NCBI GenBank assembly: GCA_016190935.1
Contig: JACPPP010000079.1
Location: forward strand, 1-38,625
Length of the DNA: 38,625 nucleotides
Origin: Armatimonadota bacterium
Lineage (GTDB): Bacteria; Armatimonadota; UBA5829; DTLH01
Direction of reading: 5' to 3'
In this document: piece by piece, positions 1 through 9,138 of the stretch
How the letters are laid out: every line of letters begins with the position of its first letter
Numbering within the stretch: position 1 is the first letter of the stretch
Program-made: the position numbers and the translations under genes
Notes under the pieces: generated by a model
What the model saw: the letters and a program-made list of their open reading frames with translations, nothing else
What the model was told of the DNA's origin: nothing
The model's database searches: none

Positions 1-165
1 TCAGTTGAGATGCCCGAGGGAGTAGAGATGGTGATGCCTGGGGATAATGTGACGGTAGCCGGGGAGCTAATCCAGCCGATAGCGATGGAAGAGGGTCTCC
101 GATTTGCTATACGAGAAGGTGGACACACAGTCGGGGCTGGTGTCATAAGCAAAATCATCGAATAG
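1..165 (+). CDS. tuf: Elongation factor Tu, C-terminal fragment (5' end outside window)
   Basis: Frame 1 reads [54 protein letters not shown], the typical EF-Tu C-terminus. Confidence 0.97.
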   Translation, partial: SVEMPEGVEMVMPGDNVTVAGELIQPIAMEEGLRFAIREGGHTVGAGVISKIIE

Positions 166-199
166 GAGGGGCCGGGGGCCAGGGGCCAGGGGCCAGAGG

Positions 200-275
200 G
201 ATTTCAGATTTGAGATTGCAGATTTCAGATTGAAGGAGACTCCAATCTGAAATCTGCAATCTCAAATCTGAAATC
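200..275. repeat. Perfect 33-bp inverted repeat with 10-nt loop, built from 7-bp units (GATTTCA/GATTTGA/GATTGCA)
   Basis: gatttcagatttgagattgcagatttcagattg (200-232) is the exact reverse complement of 243-275. Confidence 0.95.
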
Positions 276-323
276 TCCTAACCGCCAACCCCTAACCCCC
301 ATCCCCTGATTGGGGAGTTTACA

Positions 324-491
324 GTGGCTAAAGCGACTGATGCAAGAATCATAATTACGCTCGCTTGTCAGGAGTGCAAGCGCCGGAACTACACAACTGC
401 GAAGAACAAGAGGAACGACCCGGACCGCCTGGAGCTTAAGAAGTTCTGCCCGTGGTGCGACAAGCACACTGTCCATAGAGAGGCGAAGTAG
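324..491 (+). CDS. rpmG: 50S ribosomal protein L33 (GTG start; absent from the ORF track)
   Basis: Translation [55 protein letters not shown]. Confidence 0.95.
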   Translation: MAKATDARIIITLACQECKRRNYTTAKNKRNDPDRLELKKFCPWCDKHTVHREAK

Positions 492-596
492 AAGAACAAG
501 TGTCAAGTGGCAAGTGACAAGTGCAAAGTCCAAAGTCAAACGTCGTGTCATTCTGAGCGCAGCGAAGAATCTCTATTGATGTTGTGATGGAACGAT

Positions 597-705
597 ATGG
601 AGTGCGAGGGCTTGACCTCGCTTTGCTTACCGATACAGATAATCTATCAGAGCGAAGCTAAGCCGTGATCGATAAACAAAGCGGCGTCGAGCCGCCGCAC
701 TCCAT
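597..705. repeat. MITE-like palindromic element with 29-bp imperfect terminal inverted repeats, each containing its own mini-hairpin
   Basis: atggagtgcgagggcttgacctcgctttg (597-625) against the reverse complement of 677-705 (24/29); mini-stems gcgagg/cctcgc and gcggcg/cgccgc. Confidence 0.75.
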
Positions 706-881
706 ACGGAACACAGCAGGTCTGCCATAGACCCAGAATCTACTCAACGTAGCAGGATACAGCGACGGGTGTCGTGCTGAGCCTGGTCCCCGCGTACGCG
801 GGGAAGCATGCCGTGCGTCCCCTGCGGCGACTCCAGATTTGAAATCCGGGTTAGAGCGTTCTTATTGCTCAGCAATGGAGT

Positions 882-2624
882 GTGGACGTGAGTGATAGCG
901 ATAACAATCTCGATGTAATCCGCCATTCGGCAGCGCACGTGATGGCACATGCTGTCCAGAACCTCTTTCCCGGTGTCAAGATAGCGATTGGCCCGCCAAT
1001 AGAGGACGGCTTTTACTACGATTTCGATAAACCGGAGCCGTTTACTCCTGACGATCTAGAGAGGATCGAAGAGGAGATGGCGAAGATCAAGGCGGCGGAT
1101 ACTCCGTTTGTCCGCCGTGAGGTGACCCGCGCCGAAGCAGAGAAGACATTCGGGGACCAGCCGTATAAGCTTGAGCTGATAAGGGAGATACCGGAAGAGG
1201 TTTCGACGGTCTACGAGGAGGACGGCTTCGTGGACTGGTGCCGGGGCCCGCACGTGGAGAGCACCGGTAAGATAGGGGCGTTCAAGCTTCTGTCGATAGC
1301 CGGTGCGTATTGGCGGGGTGACGAGCGGAATCCCATGCTGCAGCGCATCTACGCCACGGCCTGGCCGACGGAAGAAGATCTCGCCGCCTATCTCAAGCGC
1401 CTGGAGGAGGCGGAAAGGCGCGACCACCGAAGGCTTGGCAAGGAACTGGACCTGTTTTCTTTCCACGAGGAGGCCGGGCCCGGACTTGTGTTCTGGCACC
1501 CGAAGGGCGCGCTGATCCGCAAGATCATTGAGGACTACTGGCGAGATGAGCATCTCAAGGGCGGTTACGAGCTTGTTCAAACTCCTCACATCGCTCGCCA
1601 GGACCTCTGGGCGATGAGTGGCCATCTCGATTTCTTCTCCGAGAATATGTACTCTCCGATGGAGGTCGAGGGAAGCCCGTACCTGATAAAACCTATGAAC
1701 TGCCCTTTCCATCTCCTGATCTACAAGAACACTGTCAGGAGTTACCGTGAGCTGCCGATCAGATGGGCGGAACTGGGGACGGTCTATCGCTACGAGCGTT
1801 CGGGCGTCCTGCACGGTCTAATTAGGGTTCGTGGGTTCACTCAGGACGACGCACACATAATCTGCAGACCCGATCAGTTGGACTCGGAGATAGTGCGTGT
1901 GCTCGATTTCGTCATAAAGATTCTGAGCCGGTTCGGTTTCAACGAGTACGCGGTATACCTCTCGACAAGGCCTGAGAAGTACGTGGGCACGTATGAAGGC
2001 TGGGAGAAGGCAACGGACGCGCTCCGGGCTGCGCTGGAGGCAAAGGGATTGGCTTACGAGGTCGATGAGGGCGGCGGCGCCTTCTATGGACCGAAAATCG
2101 ATGTCAAGATCAAAGATGCCATTGGCAGGGAGCATCAGTGCAGTACGATCCAGGTGGACTTCAATGAGCCTGAAAGGTTTGACATTACGTATATTGCTGA
2201 AGACGGGAAGGCCCATCGACCGATAATGATCCATCGGGCGCTGCTTGGCTCGCTCGAACGGTTCTTCGGAATCTTGATAGAGCATTACGCCGGAGCATTT
2301 CCGCTGTGGCTTGCTCCGGTCCAGGTCGTCCTGCTTCCGATAGCGGACAGGCATCACGAGTACGCGGAGTCTGTTGCCGGCGAGCTTCGCTCGAAAGGGC
2401 TCCGGGTAACTGTAGATACACGAAATGAGAAGACCGGTTTCAAGATTCGCGAAGCTCAGGTGCAGAAGATCCCCTATATGCTGATCGTAGGAGATCGCGA
2501 GGTGGAGCAGAAGACGGTCTCCGTGCGATCCCGCAACCGCGGAGACCTCGGCGCACAATCGCTGGGTGAATTCATCGCTTATCTAGGTGCAGAACTGGGC
2601 GGGGACCTGAAAACCGCGGACTGA
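882..2624 (+). CDS. thrS: Threonyl-tRNA synthetase, without an N-terminal TGS domain
   Basis: [34 protein letters not shown] editing-domain start, class II motifs ([30 protein letters not shown]) and anticodon-binding C-terminus; GTG start. Confidence 0.97.
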   Translation: MDVSDSDNNLDVIRHSAAHVMAHAVQNLFPGVKIAIGPPIEDGFYYDFDKPEPFTPDDLERIEEEMAKIKAADTPFVRREVTRAEAEKTFGDQPYKLELIREIPEEVSTVYEEDGFVDWCRGPHVESTGKIGAFKLLSIAGAYWRGDERNPMLQRIYATAWPTEEDLAAYLKRLEEAERRDHRRLGKELDLFSFHEEAGPGLVFWHPKGALIRKIIEDYWRDEHLKGGYELVQTPHIARQDLWAMSGHLDFFSENMYSPMEVEGSPYLIKPMNCPFHLLIYKNTVRSYRELPIRWAELGTVYRYERSGVLHGLIRVRGFTQDDAHIICRPDQLDSEIVRVLDFVIKILSRFGFNEYAVYLSTRPEKYVGTYEGWEKATDALRAALEAKGLAYEVDEGGGAFYGPKIDVKIKDAIGREHQCSTIQVDFNEPERFDITYIAEDGKAHRPIMIHRALLGSLERFFGILIEHYAGAFPLWLAPVQVVLLPIADRHHEYAESVAGELRSKGLRVTVDTRNEKTGFKIREAQVQKIPYMLIVGDREVEQKTVSVRSRNRGDLGAQSLGEFIAYLGAELGGDLKTAD

Positions 2625-2669
2625 TGTGAACTGGCACGGATACATAAGTTCTGAGGACACCCGATAATG

Positions 2670-3872
2670 CTACGGGACCATGATCAATGTTACACCTTGA
2701 TAGCTATCCACGCTCACGATTGCGTTAAAAGTTTGAAAGCCAGTCGTTGTGGCCCCTATAATCGCGAGTCTTGGGCCTCCGTCTCTAAAAAAGTAAGCCC
2801 AATCCCATCCCTGCCATTCAAGGGTGACGTTGCCAAAAGCGCGGACGTAGAGACCTGTCATCAAGCCACCCCAAAACGAGCCTCCTGAAAGTGCCTTACT
2901 GTTGGCGCCAAGTGCACCAAGCAGGCTACCTGCTATACTGCCGCTGACTGTCGCAGCTTCAATCTTCTTCTCCACGAACATGCCACCCATCGAGTAGATG
3001 TCGGCGATGGTGCCGATTACCGTGATCGTCTCACCAGGAATCAAATCGCCGACGATACCTTCTATGCGTATACCGCTTGCCCGATCCGGTTCTTCGATGT
3101 AGGCTATACCCAGACCGAGGTTCCCGCCGAACGCGGTAACTTTCTTGCCGGAGATAGCTACCGGCGTCCCATCCGCCTTATTCTTGACATCGGCGATCTT
3201 GCTCACTTCTGCTGTCGATAATATGAAATTGTCAAACGCCCATTGCCCGTTGCCTGATGCAGCTGGGTACAGCTTCAACTGCAGCCGACCTGCCTTCACA
3301 GCCGATGCTGAATGGAACGGCTTGTTGATCAGAATCGGCGGTCCGCCGTCAACGGTGAGAAAGAGGATTCTTTGGTCTCGGAAGTCGTAGACCCAGCAGT
3401 AGGTGTGCCAGTTGGTGTCGTTGACGGCGGCAATGGGCCCCCCGCCGTCCAACCACCATGTACAGGCCTCGGTCTGGTTGCCCGTCCACACGTGGGCTAT
3501 CGGCCCAGGGGTGCTCCCCGTATCGGGATCGACGATGCCAACGCCGGTCTGCAAGGATTGGCCTTCATAACTGATTGCCTTGAGGTCGTATTGGAGTATC
3601 AATATCTTATTTGTGGCGACTCGGTCAGCAATGTCCAGATTGATCAAGACCATATCCGTTGGGCTGCCTACGACCACCGCCTTAGTGTTTGACCAACCGT
3701 TGGGGCTGGTCACATAGCTCACTAGATTGCTGTCCGAACCGCTCTCATAGTACCAGCCGTTCTGTCCGGCCAGTTCGACGTCTGTCGTGTAGTCCTCAAA
3801 GTTTATCATCAAATCCGCAGTGGCCGGCAGAGTTGCGAAGATAAGAACGAAGAGAATTAGAACGATCTTCAT
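2670..3872 (-). CDS. Secreted protein of unknown function with signal peptide
   Basis: 400-aa ORF, N-terminal MKIVLILFVLIFATLPATA signal peptide, then beta-rich sequence (INFEDY...WTFDN-like and OB-like GETITVIGTI segments). Confidence 0.8.
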   Translation of the reverse strand: MKIVLILFVLIFATLPATADLMINFEDYTTDVELAGQNGWYYESGSDSNLVSYVTSPNGWSNTKAVVVGSPTDMVLINLDIADRVATNKILILQYDLKAISYEGQSLQTGVGIVDPDTGSTPGPIAHVWTGNQTEACTWWLDGGGPIAAVNDTNWHTYCWVYDFRDQRILFLTVDGGPPILINKPFHSASAVKAGRLQLKLYPAASGNGQWAFDNFILSTAEVSKIADVKNKADGTPVAISGKKVTAFGGNLGLGIAYIEEPDRASGIRIEGIVGDLIPGETITVIGTIADIYSMGGMFVEKKIEAATVSGSIAGSLLGALGANSKALSGGSFWGGLMTGLYVRAFGNVTLEWQGWDWAYFFRDGGPRLAIIGATTTGFQTFNAIVSVDSYQGVTLIMVP

Positions 3873-4066
3873 TGCAGCCCATTTCCTTTCAGGTCAAACA
3901 TTTAGGCTTCTCAGTTGTTGTAATGCCATTCTGGATTGTAGCCCAGATGCTAGCCGGAGTCAACTGGTAAAGCTACCTGTTTTAACTGAAGATGCACGCG
4001 CTGCCATGAGGACATTTTCCCTTTGCTATTAATAGGGAACATAGTCGCGTTGCAACCACAGAGTTG

Positions 4067-5952
4067 CCTAAATCCTCGATTAAGAATTCTTGCTTAAGAA
4101 TGGAATGAGCGTGGAGATGTCGAAGGAGTAATCACCTGGGAGGTGAATACAAATGTCGAAGACTCCACTATCATTGTATTCTTCATACTACATAGACACG
4201 AAGGTCGATCCGGCAGCGGTCACCAACTACGGAGGGATATTCCCATACCTTGATTTGATGCTCTTGACGGACCTGCCGAAGCTAATAGGTGAGGGGCTGC
4301 CTAAGCGGGGTATGCGAGGATGGCAACATGCGGAGCACGTTGGGGCACTCGTGGCACTGAATCTTACTGGGGGAGACTGTGTAGATGACCTTGAGAAGCT
4401 GGAGGGTGACCCTGGGATAAGTCTTTATATGGGTCAGATTGTTCGAGCGATGGGGGAGGAGAGCCGGCGATTCTCGCGCGGTGGAGAGCGGGACATACCA
4501 TCGCTTACATCTGTGCGAGAATGGCTGGATGGGTTCCACAACGCTGACGAAGATCTGAAGCGTGGGTATGGTCAGGCTCTTGTGCCTGTTGCTAACGAAG
4601 CTCTTTCTGGCTTGCGAGAAGTGAACCGGGAGTTTGTGAAGAGGGGTTGGGAGTTCTACCAGAGGAGTGGTCGAGAGGCGGGGAGGCGAGCCACGCTGGA
4701 GATAGACGCCTCGTTTATGGAGACGCAGAAGAAGGATGCTCTTCGGTGCTACAAGCACTTCGACGCATACTCATCTCTTACGGTAAGGTGGGCGGAGATG
4801 GGGTTTGCGATCTGGGATGAGTTTAGAGACGGCAACGTTCCTCCTTCATACAGGAATCTGGATGCGCTTGCGGAATCAATTCGGTATCTGAACAAAGAGT
4901 TGGGGATCACAGACGTATGGGTAAGCAGTGACGCGGCGGCGCATCAGGATAGCATACTGAAGATGTTATCGGAATGGAAGGTAGACGGGGAGCCTAGCCC
5001 TGTGAAGTTCGCGATCGGATACGTAAAGACCAAAGAGTTTCGGGAAGAGCTTGAGAAGCTCGGGGAGGGAGAGTGGGAGAAGGTATATGACGCGAGAGGT
5101 CGGCTTCTCTACGAGGTAGCGGAAGTGCCGTTTGTGTCGAACGCCGAAGCGATGGTGCATGCGGAGCCATATCGGCATATTGTAGTGCGGAGGCAGGCGA
5201 AGCAGGGAATACTTCCGGGGCTGGGTGCAAGCGAGGCGGAGTTAGCAGGCGAGGAGACGATAGAGATGCGGGGACTGGCTTATCACGTGAATGCGATCAT
5301 CTCGAACATAGAGGAAGAATGGACGAACCAGAAGGTTGTCAAGTGGTATAACGAGCGTTGCGGTGGAGGGGAGGCGATCCACAGCGTATTAAAGAGCGAC
5401 CTTGCGGCGGGCCAGCTACCGTCGAACAGATTTGGGGCGAACGCAGCGTGGTGGACGATGGCGGTGCTGGCATATAACCTGCATGCGCTACTTGAGAGGC
5501 TGGCGATGCCAAAGGGGATGGTAGGGAGCAGGTTCAAGCGGTTGAGGTATCATCTAATCAACGTGCCGGCGAGGCTGGTGATGCATGCCAGACGGTGTTG
5601 TGTGCGATACTTCCAAGCGGCTACACTACATCTTGTGCAGTATATTCGAGGCGAGATAGCAGCGGTGGCTTATGCATCCGGCTGACTTGTATCCGAAATA
5701 ACTCACCTGCATAGCGCGGATGGGTAAATACCGCAGGGAAATGGAGTGGTAAGGGCTCGGTCACGCATTCTGGGCCAAAAAGTGCATGAAAAAGAGGCAG
5801 TGCGAGGCCAAAACAGACGGGACTGTAGCTGAAGTGGCGTGAAATATGCCGGTAAGGTAGGACAAAAGCAAGGATAATCACCTTCGTCCCCTCAACAGCG
5901 GCCCAAAACGGTCAACGGATATGCACATCGCCCCCGAAATCGAGGATTTGGG
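4067..5952 (+). mobile_element. IS1380-family-type insertion sequence, about 1886 bp
   Basis: Terminal inverted repeats cctaaatcctcgatt (4067-4081) / aatcgaggatttggg (5938-5952), 14/15 matched; GAGTTG on both flanks (4061-4066 and 5953-5958); contains one transposase ORF. Confidence 0.85.
4153..5685 (+). CDS. IS1380-family DDE transposase
   Basis: 510 aa; LEIDASFMETQKKDALRCYKHFDAYSSLTV, VWVSSDAAAHQ, YNERCGGGEAIHSVLKSDLAAGQLPSNRFGANAAWWTMAVLAYNLHAL match the IS1380 DDE pattern. Confidence 0.88.
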   Translation: MSKTPLSLYSSYYIDTKVDPAAVTNYGGIFPYLDLMLLTDLPKLIGEGLPKRGMRGWQHAEHVGALVALNLTGGDCVDDLEKLEGDPGISLYMGQIVRAMGEESRRFSRGGERDIPSLTSVREWLDGFHNADEDLKRGYGQALVPVANEALSGLREVNREFVKRGWEFYQRSGREAGRRATLEIDASFMETQKKDALRCYKHFDAYSSLTVRWAEMGFAIWDEFRDGNVPPSYRNLDALAESIRYLNKELGITDVWVSSDAAAHQDSILKMLSEWKVDGEPSPVKFAIGYVKTKEFREELEKLGEGEWEKVYDARGRLLYEVAEVPFVSNAEAMVHAEPYRHIVVRRQAKQGILPGLGASEAELAGEETIEMRGLAYHVNAIISNIEEEWTNQKVVKWYNERCGGGEAIHSVLKSDLAAGQLPSNRFGANAAWWTMAVLAYNLHALLERLAMPKGMVGSRFKRLRYHLINVPARLVMHARRCCVRYFQAATLHLVQYIRGEIAAVAYASG

Positions 5953-5967
5953 GAGTTGAATCCGCCA

Positions 5968-5997
5968 TTGACAACTCCTGCCTTCAAGTGATAGACT
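5968..5997 (+). promoter_or_regulatory. Putative sigma70-type promoter TTGACA-18-TAGACT upstream of the STAS gene
   Basis: ttgaca 5968-5973, tagact 5992-5997, 18-bp spacer; 10 bp beyond the IS target duplication. Confidence 0.45.
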
Positions 5998-6166
5998 GCC
6001 TTGGCAATTCATAGACGGGCGCATGTTTCGTAAGCCGACGATGGCGGAATAAATATATACCAGTGCGCTCTGAAACCTGATGCCTCGCAATGTCAATGCC
6101 TCTGGAGCACATGGGTAGACCGCCCGGCGTTTTCGCGTCACCTGCTGGATAAGGAGCACCAATGCA

Positions 6167-6532
6167 ATGATGGAGATGGATCTTCAGATCAGTACAAAAA
6201 CACTCGAGGGTATCCCCGTGATCGGTCTCAGTGGAGAAGTGGATGCTTATACCTGTTCCAGGTTCCGCGACACGATGATCGACGTTATTGAGGAAGGAAA
6301 CGCGAACATAGTCGTCAGCATGAAGGATGTCGAGTATATCGACAGCTCCGGACTCGGGACGCTCGTCGGAGGGCTCAAACGCGCGAGCGAGAAGGGTGGA
6401 AAGATCGCGGTGGTTTGCAGTTCCCCGCAGATCCGCAAGGTCTTCGAGATCACCGGACTGGAGAAAGTATTTCCCCTCTTCAGAAGCGAGAGGGACGCGG
6501 CGCTAGAACTTGCAAGAGAAGTCGTTACTTGA
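6167..6532 (+). CDS. STAS-domain anti-sigma factor antagonist (RsbV/SpoIIAA-like)
   Basis: GIPVIGLSGEVDAYTCSRFRD...VVSMKDVEYIDSSGLGTLVGGLKRA. Confidence 0.93.
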   Translation: MMEMDLQISTKTLEGIPVIGLSGEVDAYTCSRFRDTMIDVIEEGNANIVVSMKDVEYIDSSGLGTLVGGLKRASEKGGKIAVVCSSPQIRKVFEITGLEKVFPLFRSERDAALELAREVVT

Positions 6533-6572
6533 ACAAATATTATTCCTTCGAGTGCCCTGCCAAGTAAAGATT

Positions 6573-7892
6573 ATGCCAAAAGGTAAAGCCAGAGACGACG
6601 GAAAAACCCCATATCAAATAGAAGTGCCGGAAGAGTACGTTCTCAGAGATGAAGTAAGGTGGCTTAAGACAGAGGACGCAAAACTGTTTCGCTTCCTCAA
6701 GGAGGTAATGAACAAGATTGAGCCGGCTTACGTCTCAACGTATCCTCCGAGCGAGTGCGGCATTGCCACCTTCACCAGGGACGTACTGACGTCTGTTGCC
6801 AAATACACCCCTTTCTCGAAACCGACTGTAGTTGCGGTAAAGCGGCGCGAAGAGATTGAGCCCTACGGCCGGGTTGTCAGGGCTCAGATTATGAGGGACG
6901 ACCGCCAGAGCTATATTGACGCCGCGAAGTTTCTGAACAAGTCAACTGTAGACATCATCAGCATCCAGCACGAATACGGCATATACGGCGGGACACAGGG
7001 CGAGTACATATTGGACTTTGTCCGGGACCTGGAGAAGCCCGCGGTGGCCACTCTACACACGGTATTGCTCAATCCAAACGAGGATCAGAAACGCGTGCTG
7101 CAGGAGTTGGCCGAGCTCTGCCAGGTAGTGGTCGTGATGGTCCGAATGGGACGCCAGATACTCACAGATACTTATGGTATTGATCCCAAGAAGGTAACCG
7201 TGATCCAGCACGGGGTTCCGAACGTCCACAGGGTTTCCACCAATGCGGTCAAAAGAGCTCTTGCCATAAGCGACCGAAAGATCATATCCACCTTCGGGTT
7301 GATAAATCGGGGAAAGGGTATTGAGATTGCCATCGAAGCTGTCGCCAGAGTGGTCGAGAAATATCCGAACGCGCTTTATCTGGTGCTCGGCGAGACGCAT
7401 CCTGGAGTCAGAGCCTGGGAGGGAGAGGCCTACAGAAACGACCTTCTCGAGACTGTGCGGCGGCTGAACCTGGAAAACCACGTACGCTTCAACAACCGCT
7501 TCCTTTCACTGAGCGAGCTCGTGAGGTATCTCTGCGCGACGGACGTGTATGTTACGCCGTATTTGAATAAAGACCAGATATGCAGCGGCACCCTTGCGTA
7601 TGCCCTGGGCTGCGGTAAGGCTGTTGTCTCGACTCCGTATCTCTACGCCGAAGAAGTGCTGGGTGACGGCAGAGGCGTGCTCGTCGATTTCCGTTCACCT
7701 GAGGCGATGGCAGATGCTATAATCGATCTTTTCGACAATACCTCCAAAAAAGAGCAGATAGAGTCGCTGGCATATAAGTATGGGCGTCGGACGGCCTGGT
7801 TCAATGTCGCAATCGACTATCTTGATCTGTTCCACAGGGTCATGCAGGCTGCGGGCGTCCGCAAGGATGAGGTGGTTGAGGCCAAGAAGTGA
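6573..7892 (+). CDS. Glycosyltransferase, GT4-like
   Basis: YPPSECGIATFTRDVL, HTVLLNP, QHGVPNVH, GLINRGKGIEIAIEAV, CSGTLAYALGCGKAVVSTPYLYAEEVLGDGRGVLV; ORF open from 6510, more likely ATG at 6573. Confidence 0.88.
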   Translation: MPKGKARDDGKTPYQIEVPEEYVLRDEVRWLKTEDAKLFRFLKEVMNKIEPAYVSTYPPSECGIATFTRDVLTSVAKYTPFSKPTVVAVKRREEIEPYGRVVRAQIMRDDRQSYIDAAKFLNKSTVDIISIQHEYGIYGGTQGEYILDFVRDLEKPAVATLHTVLLNPNEDQKRVLQELAELCQVVVVMVRMGRQILTDTYGIDPKKVTVIQHGVPNVHRVSTNAVKRALAISDRKIISTFGLINRGKGIEIAIEAVARVVEKYPNALYLVLGETHPGVRAWEGEAYRNDLLETVRRLNLENHVRFNNRFLSLSELVRYLCATDVYVTPYLNKDQICSGTLAYALGCGKAVVSTPYLYAEEVLGDGRGVLVDFRSPEAMADAIIDLFDNTSKKEQIESLAYKYGRRTAWFNVAIDYLDLFHRVMQAAGVRKDEVVEAKK

Positions 7893-8938
7893 AGGATTAC
7901 CCGCCTATTGTTCTGGAACACCTGGAAAACCTGACGGACCACACGGGTGTCATCCAACACGCAATATTCTCTATCCCGAACAGAAGGACCGGCTACACTA
8001 CGGATGATAACGCCCGTGCGCTCATCGTAGCTTTGCAGGAATACGACCGCACCCGTGACCGGCGTTACCTGCGCATGGTGACTACCTATCTCAGCTTCCT
8101 TCACTACGCACAGACACCGGGGAGGCGCTTCCACAACTTCATGTCCTTCGACCAGATATTCCTGGACGACGAAAGCTCGGAAGACTGCTTTGGCAGAGTG
8201 CTCTGGGCATGCGGTGAGGCCCTGGCCGCCAATATCCATGAGAACGTTAAAAAGGTCGCGCGCCGGCTGTTCGATGACGCTGCAAGATGGCTTCCTACCA
8301 TCACGACCCTGAGGGGAAAAGCCTACTCTTCTATCGGATGTTACTTCTATCTCAAGGGTGACCCGGAGGCTGTTGCAATACGCGCCCGCCTCGAATCCCT
8401 CGCCGACTCGATCTGTGCAATCTTCCGGGCAAACGCCACGGATGACTGGGAGTGGTTCGAACCTTTCCTGACCTATTCGAACGGCATCCCACCAAGGGCG
8501 CTGTTTCTGGCACATCAGATCACGGGAAAACAGGAATACCTCGACGTAGCGCTTTGCAGCCTTGACTTCTTGAACAAAGAGACCATTATTGACGGCGTGC
8601 ACCACCCGATAGGCTGCAACGGCTGGTTCATCAAGGGTGAAGAGAGGGCCTGGTTCGACCAGCAACCGGTGGACCCGATGTGCTCCGTAATGGCAAACGT
8701 GGCTGCCTATGAGGCAACTTCTGACCAGAAGTATCTTGACCTGGCCCGGACAGTGTTCGACTGGTTTTTCGGCTTGAACAGCTTAAACGAGCCCTTGTAC
8801 GACCCCGTGACAGGCGGATGCTATGATGCTTTGACGCCCTCGGGGCCTAACTTCAACCAGGGATCCGAGTCCACCATCTGCTGTCTGCTGGCGCAGTTGA
8901 CAATGGCTCCATACATTAGCATGCTGAGCGAAGAGTAA
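7889..8938 (+). CDS. Glycosidase-like/(alpha-alpha) barrel protein paired with the GT4 gene
   Basis: 349-aa ORF overlapping the GT4 stop; FSIPNRRTGYTTDDNARALIV...GRRFHNFMSFDQIF...EDCFGRVLWACGEA. Confidence 0.75.
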   Translation: MKDYPPIVLEHLENLTDHTGVIQHAIFSIPNRRTGYTTDDNARALIVALQEYDRTRDRRYLRMVTTYLSFLHYAQTPGRRFHNFMSFDQIFLDDESSEDCFGRVLWACGEALAANIHENVKKVARRLFDDAARWLPTITTLRGKAYSSIGCYFYLKGDPEAVAIRARLESLADSICAIFRANATDDWEWFEPFLTYSNGIPPRALFLAHQITGKQEYLDVALCSLDFLNKETIIDGVHHPIGCNGWFIKGEERAWFDQQPVDPMCSVMANVAAYEATSDQKYLDLARTVFDWFFGLNSLNEPLYDPVTGGCYDALTPSGPNFNQGSESTICCLLAQLTMAPYISMLSEE

Positions 8939-8995
8939 GAAACCTGCGAGTCTGTCACCCTGTGACGGTGGTATGTCACCCTCTGCTGGCAGTGT

Positions 8996-9060
8996 GTCAC
9001 CCTGAACTCGTTTCAGGGTCTGCTGGCTGTGAAGAGATGCTGAAACAAGTTCAGCATGAC
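8996..9060. repeat. Pair of dispersed intergenic hairpin repeats in opposite orientation (GTCAnnCTGAACTYGTTTCAGnnTCT)
   Basis: gtcaccctgaactcgtttcagggtct (8996-9021) and reverse complement of 9035-9060 gtcatgctgaacttgtttcagcatct. Confidence 0.85.
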
Positions 9061-9138
9061 ACGTCCTCTTCAGCATGACACAGTGTCACAAAGCATGGCG
9101 AATAAGGACGGCATCTATTGATAAGTTTGATGGGATTG

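Noticed and set aside
720-881. T-box leader for thrS
   Set aside because: No T-box consensus (e.g. GGGTGGNACCGCG) or terminator/antiterminator arrangement found; region is repeat debris.
492-881. tRNA-Trp or secE expected after rpmG
   Set aside because: No cloverleaf or SecE-like ORF seen; recorded as a synteny break instead.
8783-9076. 97-aa ORF with CHAELVSASLHSQQTLKRVQGD
   Set aside because: Product of dispersed intergenic hairpin repeats on the minus strand.
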